Position numbers and translations under genes: made by a program. The notes under the pieces were generated by a model. That model saw nothing but the letters and a program-made list of their open reading frames with translations. It had not been told where the DNA came from and did not search any database. A DNA stretch of 64,000 nucleotides from Adiantum capillus-veneris (Eukaryota; Streptophyta; Polypodiopsida; Polypodiales; Pteridaceae), in the NCBI GenBank assembly GCA_014529385.2, contig CM043962.1, forward strand, positions 39,302,098 to 39,366,097, given 5' to 3'. Of this stretch, positions 55,300 through 64,000 are shown piece by piece; within the stretch, counting starts at the first letter, position 1, and each line of letters opens with the position of its first letter.

Positions 55300-57735
55300 G
55301 TCTCGAAAGTTTCTAATAAATCCTAATGGATCTGACATAATGCACTTGATAATATCCATTGTGACATGTTTCCACCAAAGGAACATAGTTGTCCCATTCC
55401 TTGAGTATATCGGATGGGTGATTCCAATAATCCTTTGTGATCTTTGGCTGGAACATCTCTTTGTTGGCGTGTGAGTCATACCATTCTTGAGTAAGAGATT
55501 TTTTTGTTATAGGTACCCCCATTTTGGTGTGGAAAATTGTCCTCTTGTACCCAAAGTAATCATCGAAGTAGACAGATTATTTTGGAAACAAGTTCGAGTG
55601 TCCCATCCAACTGAGTTGTGTATATTTGCACAATCTGCAAGTCAAGGAGGTATGTTGTAGGCTATAAAAACTTTACATTGCAAGGATTGTAGATTAGTGA
55701 CTTTCCAAACAAGTCAAAAAACAACTTCCAAGGTACCGGGCTAAAAGAATGTCGGTCGTTGTTTTTGCATTGCCAACCCCATACATTAAACATAACAATG
55801 TTGAATCATCCTATAGCCATTACTAAAGGAAGTATGTTTCTGGACATCAATGTTTCCTTTGTCAGTCTTAGGGTAAGTTCATAAGAATTTATGTACAATA
55901 TTTGATTAGTGACAACAATCTCCGTTCCCAACTTGGATTGTATCCACTCAATACTTCCAACAAGCAAGGCTTTATGCTTAGGTGGTCTAAACTCGGGGTT
56001 CCCTACCACATAATGATACCAAGCTCGGAAGGTACTAGGTACAATGAAATCCGTAGACATCAACCTTTTCTTCTCTTCCCCATTATGTGTGGTAGTGACA
56101 AGCCTTTGCACTTCCACTCCAGTTTGGAAATGCTCTTCCACCATAAGGTGAGAGAGTATCCACCCATATCCCTCGAGGTAAGATGTCAGTCATCTACACA
56201 CACACACCCCATCACTCAAGTTAGTTAGAATGATAAAACCAAGATTCAAACTCAAATATTATATCATCAAAACATTCCTTGAATCAAAAAGTACATAGTG
56301 TTTCTAGGGAGATACATAAATACGAAAGGGTCCTATGAACCAATTCTTGGCTCCTACAACTAAGGTCCTACCCCTATATTTGTTCACATCATGGCTGTCA
56401 AAGTTTAGCACTTCAAATTGTGCATTGAAATTCACGTCTTCCTTTTCATACCATCCCTCTCCTTGTGATACATCCGTGGGTGGTAATCCATTAAACCAGT
56501 TTACGTGAGCATGCCGCTTATTTACATCACCTCTATAAAAATATCTACTCGAGTTCACTGCCATTGATTGTGCTTGGGCAAAGTCACTAATGCACCTTGG
56601 TTTCTCGTAGTCATCAAAGGTAACTGTAACATTGTGAGAGGGTTGCATTTGAGAATAGGTCCATAGACTCTATTGAACCAATCCTAGTGTACATGATAGA
56701 ATTGGTTGCTGCCATTTGACTTCTTCCATACTCTAATTATGACCTTCTCACAAAAGCCATATCTTTGGTTTATCATAACCTGCCTTCTTACTAAGTATGA
56801 GTTCTTGACTCGGTATGTTCAAAAGAGAACATAAGTTAAGGTAAAGAACATATCCTTGCACTTTAACATTGCCTTCTTGGATCTTTTCCTTTACTCAAAG
56901 TTGTGGGCTAGTCATAAATCTATCAGGCACTTGTGTCTGATGTTTAGGCTGAGCTTCAACATATAATTCCCATGCTACGTAAGTGTTTGGTACAAGGTAG
57001 TCTCTAGTCCCCTTTGAAACTCGAACCACTTCAATTCACCAATGGAGATTGAATCCAACCGCGTAATTGAAAAATACTCTTTGTGCAAAGTCACGCGGAA
57101 GTTCATCTACACAATTAAGAAGATCCATCTAAAAACAAGACAAGGAGAAAAACTTAGTACACAAGTGTGCCAAAATTGAGTCTACGCTTCTTTTATTCAT
57201 CAAAATTGATCTTTATGGTTTTATCACAATGTTGTGGGTGTCTTGAAGCTAATTCTCTAAATATTCTTTTAACTCTCATAACAGAGTATTCTCTCAGACC
57301 TCCCACGTGACAACGTGGTCTGTAGTTATCCTCTAGCTTCTCCTTTCCTATCACAACTACAAGAGCTTCAAACTTCTTAGCAACTTAGGCAATCCGTAAC
57401 ATTTGGGACTGCATTGCCAAGTAGTAGAACATGTGTTCTAGGCCTAATCATATTTTGAGCTGAAGTAGTCTGAGGTTGGTAAACCAATCCCTTGGACTGT
57501 CGTCAATATGGATAAAGAATGGATGAAGGGTTCTTGGTGAAAGATAAGGTAGCTGTGGTCAACACTCTTTTAACAAGTTGTGCTTCCTGGCATGCCAAAA
57601 GCTTTGGTCCCGATTTCTAACTAAAAAAAGTCCGTTCATCCCTTGACAACTGCGTCTCCATATCGTTGAACACTATGGCCAAAAACTCATTCCCCTAGCT
57701 AAAGCATTCAGACATCACTCTGGGAGCCATTTGTT
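55300..57735 (-). pseudogene. Large decayed coding region of unknown family
   Basis: From an ATG near 57733: MAPRVMSECF, then FNDMETQLSRDERTFF, KRVLTTATLSFTKNPSSILY, QTTSAQNMIRPRTHVLLLGN. After a frame change: AKKFEALVVVIGKEKLEDNY, VMRVKRIFRELASRHPQHCD. From ATG 57130: MDLLNCVDELPRDFAQRVFF, YLVPNTYVAWELYVEAQPKH, VQGYVLYLNLCSLLNIPSQE. 56648-56304: NVTVTFDDYEKPRCISDFAQ, YRGDVNKRHAHVNWFNGLPP, LVVGAKNWFIGPFRIYVSP. 56144-55806: STDFIVPSTFRAWYHYVVGN, GSIEWIQSKLGTEIVVTNQI. 55522-55313: SLTQEWYDSHANKEMFQPKI. Over 600 codons are interpretable, with about ten stops. TTGTTTTTAG before ATG 57130 is a possible intron acceptor. I recognise no domain. Confidence 0.5.
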
Positions 57736-57971
57736 ATTACTACAAAACAAACATTCAAAGAAATTACAACGCCGTTGTTTGAACACTTCAACCACTTCAC
57801 CATAACTCAAACCAAACACTTCCACTCAAGAAGACAAGTCAAACAAGTACGACCAAACAATATCACTTATAGATACATCATGAATACAATATACTTTCTC
57901 AAACAGCCTGCATGAATGCGTGCATGATGCATAACTAACCCGCTTGGTATGAGGCTTTAGGCTTTAGCATT

Positions 57972-57984
57972 GGTTCTGATACTG
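57972..57984 (-). other. Degenerate primer-binding-site-like word
   Basis: The reverse strand reads CAGTATCAGAACC, close to the TGGTATCAGAGC priming site (three mismatches). If real, an LTR would lie to its right and the unknown coding region at 55.3-57.7 kb would be inside a retroelement upstream of gag F. Confidence 0.3.
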
Positions 57985-58256
57985 GGTCAGAGATAGCCCT
58001 CCTTGGGGGGTCTATGCACAAAATATACAATTTACACTTTTATACAATTTTCAATATATATCAGAGTTACAGAATCATTTTCATAGGGGAGGAGTTATCG
58101 GTGTCGGACCAAGCATGGAGTTTAGGCCATGAGCCGGACTACATCCAAAGGAACCTTACGACTAGTGCTACCCCTGAATGGGTGTTATGGATGAAAGCGT
58201 ACACAAGAAAAAGTATAACATTATGGAGGGTGAATATATGTGTACACCGCATTGCG

Positions 58257-58260
<4 letters not shown>

Positions 58261-58300
<40 letters not shown>
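58261..58300. repeat. (GA)n microsatellite
   Basis: 40-bp GA run. Confidence 0.95.
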
Positions 58301-58304
<4 letters not shown>

Positions 58305-60549
58305 AGTGGAGGGTGAAATAGAGTGCACAGAGACATGAGAAAATGAAACCAGAGAATCTTTAAATGCCCATCTAAATGAAATAGACAACCATGTATTAAT
58401 GCAATGACAAAATCTGGGTATAACATAACATCAAAAAGTTTATGATAAAACAACTAGCAGAGCACCAGACCCTGTGTAGGGATCGATCGGTCCACCCATC
58501 CACATCCTCTCTACTACGGACAAAGAGAATTTCACTTTGCCGCGACCGAGCGAGAACACCTCCAACCTACCTCAATGAGACATAGATTGAGAAGCTTTGA
58601 CTCCCTTCATGAACTCGAGCTCTGAAAGGATCCCAAATACCATTAGATGATAGGGTATCAACACCAACCATACCAGTTTAGGTGCCATGTCCCTTTGATG
58701 CCTAGTATCGGGTGTTTAGGCAAAGTTAAGGTAAAATCCCCAACACGATAGCTGTGTAGGTCATTCAACCCCCAATACACTAACCGTGTAGATGAGCCTA
58801 ACAAAAAGAAGAAGACCTACGCAACACCCACGATCCAGCAAAGCCCCAGGTCAATGACCCTTTAGTTTAAGGGTGATGTAGGTGATCATAGTCTTGTAGA
58901 AACTTTGCCATGAGAAGCATAACACATGAGTGTCATCACAATAGCACTTCCCATATGCACAAATAATCTTTTCCAAGTAGTTAGACTGTACATGGTCTCT
59001 ACCCTCACATGTCTACCATAAACCATCTAGATCACTTCATGATCCAATCCCAAAACCATAAACCATAAACCAATCACATCACAATGGCAAGCACTCCACC
59101 CAACTTGGGTGAGGTACAACCAATCCTGCATAACCAAAATTTCCACAGCATAATCATATCCAAAAAAAAACCATGAGCCACACTAGCTTTCACTATAAAA
59201 TCACAACCATAATCCATGAGGGAATCTCAGCCCTTAACCACCAATCATAATCACACCCAACCAGCTCCCACACTTGGAGTTTGACATAAACCGTGCAATT
59301 AATCGAAGTCCATATGCATGTGACTCTCAAAACATGATTCTTTCATGGATAGAAAGAGTTAAACCAAAAAATAATCATGATATAAGAATTCATTTTTTAC
59401 AACATCCAACTATGCAAAGTTGATGCATCACATCTGCACTTCACCTTCCCAGCACATGGAGCTAGTTTTGACCTAGAGAGGTAGAAAGAAATCATAACCA
59501 TGCATATGAGGCATGCACATCAATCCATAAGTTTCCATACATCATATGATAACATTCCATCACCATAAACATGATGCAAAGCAACTCCGACCTTAAGGTC
59601 AACCATACACCATAACTTCAAACATACACAAAAAACAAGTTTCTGGCATTTTTGGGAGCGTGCATAACATGCAAATGAAAGTATTTGACTTCAAACCAAT
59701 GCATCTAGCTTAGTTACATAATATAGACTAGCACTCTATCACATCACTTCACCCATATGGTACTCACACAACAAACGGTAATCCAAAAAGAAAGCCACTT
59801 TAATCATATTTGCCTATGCGGTTCGGGATGTTTAACCATATACTCTCATATAAGTTTATGGCCATCTAATAGTTGAATCAAATTATCAAAACAACCCATC
59901 AATCATACATAAATAGCTTGGTTAACTCACGACGTCATATGGTAAACCCCCTTGGGTAGCAACCCTACGCGTGTAGGTAAAACCGGTTATGGAACGATTA
60001 ATAACTCGCATTCTCGAGGTGATAACGGAGACCTAAATACATTAATCATTAAGTTCCACCAAGATTTTCAATTGGTTAAGTGGGTTTGCCCATTCGGTGA
60101 ATCTATATAGTGGTTCTTCAAGGAGACAGGAGTCAAAAAATTTGATTTAGTCGGTAGCAAGTTGTTTTTTGACCATATCTCTGAGCTCGTGCATGTTTTT
60201 CATATGACACCTAAGAGTGAAAATGTTATAAATGATGTATTTTATCTTTGGTATGAAGGGTTCAGACTGATTCATAAAGTTTTGTGATTCATCTCTGGAG
60301 TAAAGGGTTTGGGATGATTCATAACTGTTTGTGACTTATGACCAAAATAGTGTTCCTACCGCCTCTATGACGTGAAACAAAAAGTGCTTTTTATGCACAC
60401 GTGTGACCATAAACGCATCATGTGCATAAATCCGTGTGTTAAACATGATGAAATAATCTTGGGGAAACTTTGTAAGTACTCGGTTGGTCCATACATGCAC
60501 TCGTATGCGAAAAAAAATCACGAAGAGGGTGACTACTCAGAAAAACGAC

Positions 60550-60551
<2 letters not shown>

Positions 60552-60612
<61 letters not shown>
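60552..60612. repeat. (AG)n microsatellite
   Basis: 61-bp AG run, the longest perfect dinucleotide tract in the window. Confidence 0.95.
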
Positions 60613-60616
<4 letters not shown>

Positions 60617-60801
60617 GGCTATGGAGCTTAGAGCTTCTCACCGTGCTTTAGGATCGACTAGGGGCTGTCGAAAGGCTTCTTGCTTTGCCGCAAGAGAGCA
60701 GTGATGAGAGCTACGTAGAGATATCCACCACGAAAGCTTTCGAAGAGCGCGTACACCATGAAACAAGAGAGAGGATAATAAGCAAGTAGAGAGAGAATAT
60801 C

Positions 60802-60826
60802 CTTCTTCTTCTTCTTCTTCTTCTTT
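60802..60826. repeat. (CTT)n microsatellite
   Basis: About eight CTT triplets. Confidence 0.9.
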
Positions 60827-61363
60827 TCGAGAGAGAAGGGCTTATCGAGATGGTGATGAAGAGCTTGCACTACTCCATATAATAGATATGTATAGTCTTG
60901 CCGTAGTAGACGCAACAGATGTCATTGAAAACTCAGCACTATATGCCAATTTATAAGTTTTACAGAGGTGGTTAGAGTGATGTCCAAGCTAGAGGTAGCG
61001 CTAGTTTTCAGCCTGGAATAGCAACCTGCTTTTGGAAAAAGACTCCAGTATTTTCTAAAAACATGGCACAGCTTTTGGTGGTCAACTCTTCCACTTACCA
61101 TTCAGTTTTTACAGCAAAATTGGCCATCTGAGCAATATCTGGCCAACTAATGGAAACCATAGTTAGACTATGCCGCAGCGTAATATCCCGACATAATTAT
61201 GACTTTCCCATACTGTTCCTATGTATTTACGGTATCGTATTTTATAAAAATAATTCCCAAAAAAATCCCATCTAGTCTCGTTTTTGCTCCGGGTGATCAT
61301 TTTTAAATCAGACGGAGATTAAAATTAATATTTCTAGGTTTAGGTCATCATAAAAAGCACATT

Positions 61364-61740
61364 GCTTTTCAAAAGCGCCAAAAAGTACGAAAAACTAAAA
61401 ATAGTGTGAAAAGCAAAAATTTCTAAAATTAAACCACGAATTTCTCTCGTCCATTTGAATAACAAAGCAGACTCGCTTTTCACTAAAAAGCACTAAAATT
61501 CATAAAAAGGTAAAAATAGAGTGAAAAGCACTCAAAAAGTAGATTTTTACAAAATTGAACCATAGTTTCCCTGGAACGCGTAGATTAAGGATCCGACCTT
61601 GCTTTTTGCAAAAAAGCACTTAAAAGCATAAAAAACATGGAAAAGCTAAAAATAGTGGATTTTTCCAAAACTGAACCAAACGTCCGTCTAACCTACTGGG
61701 ACATGGAAGCAACCTTGATTTTTACTTTAGACCCTTCCAA
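61364..61740. repeat. Degenerate ~115-bp tandem repeat, about 3 units
   Basis: Units begin at GCTTTTCAAAAGCG (61364), GCTTTTCACTAAAA (61475), GCTTTTTGCAAAAA (61601) and a partial GATTTTTACTT (61716). Each contains AAAAAGCACT, CATAAAAA, CTAAAAATAGTG and AAAATTGAACCA-like words, followed by a more GC-rich 30-bp tail. It directly precedes copia H. Confidence 0.75.
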
Positions 61741-61844
61741 TATTGTCAATCAAGCATCTTAAGTCAAAATTTGGCAAAATAGATATTGAAAGCTATTTTT
61801 TTAATTTTTAGAATTGGGGATCTTACAAATTGATGATTGCAGGT

Positions 61845-62032
61845 TGTTGGGGTATAGGCGTCTGTGCCTTGCCTGGCTGCCTAGAGTCTGGGCGCCCACT
61901 GACTTGTATACCTTATACATAGCATAAGTGTATAGGGGGCTGCTCACTTTTTGAGTCTCCCCACCCACATCGTGTCTGTCTCCTTCTCTCTCTCTCTCAC
62001 TCTCCGTCTGTGGTGCTCCCCGATCCCCTTCA
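61845..62032 (+). repeat. 5' LTR of copia H
   Basis: 188 bp, TGTTGGGGTATAGG ... CCCCTTCA. It has the same length, start and end words as the LTRs of copia A, but the middle differs, so the two are related families. It has a short CT-rich tract before its end. The 5 bp before it (CAGGT) would be the target duplication. Confidence 0.82.
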
Positions 62033-62034
62033 AT

Positions 62035-62046
62035 TGGTATCAGAGC
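62035..62046 (+). other. Primer-binding site of copia H
   Basis: TGGTATCAGAGC two bases after the LTR, initiator-Met tRNA type. Confidence 0.92.
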
Positions 62047-63675
62047 TATGGTGACCGCGGAGAGCACGACGGCTTTGAGAGCTTTGAGGCGATAGCTCGC
62101 TCGCTCTCGACGGTAGAGAGATTAAGAAAGCTTGGAAGCTTTGTGAGAATGCAATGGGAGCTTGTGAGCTCAGTTGAGAGTGATGTATGCTCTTGTGGAA
62201 GCTCAGAAAGGAGTGTGGAAGATTGTGTGTAAGTGAAGGTGCTGCCCTAAAACTGTGTGCACAGCAGCACTGTTTTCAGATTCGTTTTTCTCCTTGTAGA
62301 ATGCAGATCTGATAATTCTGTCCTTCCTTCCATCCGTTTCGACGTGGTCTACAACTTTGCAGAAGAAACTTTTTGCAAATTCCTCACCGTTTTGCTGATA
62401 TTCAGCTCAGACTGACTATATACAGAAATTCCAGATTTTCTGTTGTCGCATTGTGTGCGAGTTTGATGCACTTTTGGAAGCACGGGAGATGCTTGAAGTT
62501 GAGTGCATAAATTCTGAGCTGAAGATTCAATTGCAGCTTGTGTTAAGCTTGTGGTTTGAGGGTTTTTTGGTAGACTTGGGCAACGAAGTACGGAGGCGTT
62601 TACACACCACCGAAGTGGTCTCTTGAGAGACGCAGGTTTTTGGAGCACACCGGTGGAGCTTCTTTCACTGGTTTTAACAGGATACTTTGGTAGTGATTTT
62701 GTGCTTGGATTCATGGTCTTTGCAAATGGTTTGCATATGGTTATGGCGCATGGTTGATGCCCATCATACATGCATTTTGGCGAGCACTTTCAAGTGCCGG
62801 TGAGCTCTCTTGAGAGCATTGTTTTTGCATTGAATAAGTTTCCGGATTGCAAATCTTTTGGCGCTTGCTTATGCACGGTCACTCCGTTGATGTACGCTGA
62901 GTGCGGATTGCCATTGTATGTGAAAATGTGGAGCCATTTTGGCATTTCTACTCATTGGCATTGAGTAGTGTTATGGTTTATGGTAGAGATTGTACTTGAG
63001 TTTTTTGCTCAGTTTTCAGGGGAAATTCTGTCGGATTTTTCCTAGATTCTCGCTATAGTTTGTGATCGAGTGTTTACTCTCAGTTTGATAGGTTTTGTCA
63101 ATTTGGACACAGTTTTGTGTTTTTTGTATCCACTCTCGCAAGAGTGAGGAGTTGTGTATCTTTCTTTGCTTGAGACAGTGGTTTGCTCTCGGGTGGGAGA
63201 GTCTTGTGATCTCGAGCATTGTTTGCCATAGTTTTGCAGAGCTTATGCATGTATGTTGAGTGTAGTTTGATGCGCATTGTTTTCTCATTGTATTGAGCTT
63301 GCAGGACAATGGTTATTTTGTGTTGATAGCCATTGTGCGTCGAAACTCTGGCGAAATTTTCCCAGGAGTTTTATGTGTATCATTTATGCGATCTAGGTAG
63401 AGATTGCGGGTTGCACTCAGCATTTGTGTGCGGTGTTCTCTGCAGGTGGGAGATTTGTGCGTATGTATGCATCGATACCGCACAGTGTGGGTTTGGTGAT
63501 TAGCTCACAGATTGCAGTGTGATACTAGAGCATGCGAGGCTTGTATTGACATTGCGGGAGCTCTATTTTGGAGTGTGTCTCACAGGTTTTACATTGTGTT
63601 TCTGGCCATATTTGTAGACAGTTTCCAGGTGTTGTTGGTGAAGTGGTTTTGCTATCTAGCTTGCTACTTGTGCTC
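62047..63675 (+). other. Long untranslated leader of copia H
   Basis: 1.63 kb between PBS and gag without a long forward ORF. The T/G-rich text has many short upstream ATGs, for example 62770-62964 (64 codons) and 63512-63778 (88 codons), which overlaps the gag start. No intron or second ORF is obvious. Copia A has about 0.9 kb at the same place. Confidence 0.6.
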
Positions 63676-64000
63676 ATGGCAGAGACAGGTGATCGATCAG
63701 ATTGTGACCTCTCACAGATGCGCGTGTTTGATGGGTCAGACTTTGCGGCATGGAGAGAGTGTATGCTTGATGCATTGACACAACGAGGGTTGCATCGACC
63801 ATTGAGTGGTGATGTAGGTAGACCTTCAAACATGTCTGACGATCAGTGGCAGGAGCTAGAGGAGATGGCACTATCTACACTCTCTTTGCACCTTGTGGAA
63901 TCTGTATATGCTCTTGTTATGTATGAGACTACTTCGAGAGCACTTTGGCGCAGATTACATGATATGTATGATAGATCTGAGTCATCACGAACTCGTGTGA
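63676..64000 (+). CDS. gag: Copia H gag, N-terminal part (runs off the window)
   Basis: Starts at ATG 63676 (MAETGDRSDCDLSQMRVFDG) and stays open for 108 codons to the window end: SDFAAWRECMLDALTQRGLH, MSDDQWQELEEMALSTLSLH, LVESVYALVMYETTSRALWR, LHDMYDRSESSRT. The order 'F.G.DF..WR..M...L ... A...I/L.L.L...V ... LW..L...Y' matches copia gag N-termini. Gag assembles the particle that houses reverse transcription. The start is chosen because it lies at the beginning of the conserved region, and upstream text in that frame is non-coding. Confidence 0.8.
   Translation, partial: MAETGDRSDCDLSQMRVFDGSDFAAWRECMLDALTQRGLHRPLSGDVGRPSNMSDDQWQELEEMALSTLSLHLVESVYALVMYETTSRALWRRLHDMYDRSESSRTRV

Larger units (their letters stand above)
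57985..61363. other. Non-coding region with microsatellites
   Basis: No credible gene. It contains (GA)n tracts at 58261-58300 and 60552-60612, a (CTT)n tract at 60802-60826, and short AAACCATAAACC repeats near 59055. Much of 58.5-60.1 kb is C/A-biased on the plus strand and could be decayed LTR or satellite. Confidence 0.4.
61845..64000 (+). mobile_element. Ty1/copia element H, 5' portion
   Basis: 5' LTR, PBS, a 1.6-kb leader and the first 108 codons of gag; the rest lies beyond the window. No stop or frameshift is seen in gag so far. It is therefore the only element here that could still be coding-competent. Confidence 0.85.

Noticed and set aside
60372-60704. 110-codon forward ORF with an Arg-Glu repeat
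   Set aside because: Read across the (AG)n tract at 60552-60612; flanking parts show no domain.
62349-62771. 140-codon reverse ORF in the copia H leader
   Set aside because: No motif, opposite to the element, and lies in a leader with biased T/G composition.

Overview
The window looks like repeat-rich nuclear DNA of a land plant. It holds at least eight identifiable retroelement bodies or fragments (Ty1/copia and Ty3/gypsy) on both strands. Several start with the plant primer-binding sequence TGGTATCAGAGC (initiator-Met tRNA). There is also a decayed MULE-type DNA transposase, long (CT/GA)n tracts, homopolymer C and G runs, and remnant genes with GT-AG introns. There are no operons, rRNA or CRISPR arrays, and I found no tRNA gene by eye. 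The relatives I recall for the MULE-like transposase and the retroelement style fit a seed-free plant such as a fern, lycophyte or moss, but that placement is an inference. Essentially every coding region is broken by stops or frameshifts, so this is a transposon graveyard, not a gene island.

Layout. 1-3.9 kb: an unidentified ORF leaving the left edge, a ~63-bp minisatellite, two (CT)n tracts, a reverse-strand copia gag remnant and a coiled-coil/basic coding remnant. 3.9-7.1 kb: a decayed MULE-like transposase (zinc finger, core, SWIM-like tail). 7.1-14.2 kb: mostly non-coding, with a fold-back element (10.35-10.66 kb), a gypsy LTR-like segment (11.57-12.06 kb) and a decayed multi-exon unknown gene (12.1-14.1 kb, minus). 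14.16-14.36 kb: an LTR-like end plus PBS. 16.79-22.16 kb: a complete copia element (A, minus) with both LTRs and a TATAC target duplication. 24.8-30.2 kb: a chromodomain gypsy (B, plus) lacking gag and the 5' LTR. 30.2-35.1 kb: a copia (C, plus) whose 5' LTR is cut at a (CT)n tract.

35.1-43.3 kb: a gypsy (D, minus) with a very long gag and a leader/LTR carrying five copies of a palindromic 18-mer. 44.1-45.4 kb: a gypsy PR-RT fragment (G, minus). 45.5-47.8 kb: the most unusual locus, a decayed intron-containing gene whose C-terminal half resembles a class-beta amino (N4/N6) DNA methyltransferase, with a nuclear-type basic patch and a Pro-rich tail. 48.1-51.9 kb: a second copy (E, plus) of the D family. 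51.9-55.1 kb: another gypsy (F, minus) meeting E tail to tail. 55.3-57.7 kb: a decayed reverse-strand coding region of unknown family. 58-61.8 kb: non-coding with satellites. 61.85 kb to the end: the 5' part of a copia element (H, plus) with a 1.6-kb leader; its gag runs off the window.

Theme. Several element boundaries coincide with (CT/GA)n tracts: the copia gag at 1.85 kb, the copia C 5' LTR at 30.23 kb, and (loosely) the start of E at 48.1 kb. This suggests microsatellite-mediated recombination shaped the nest.
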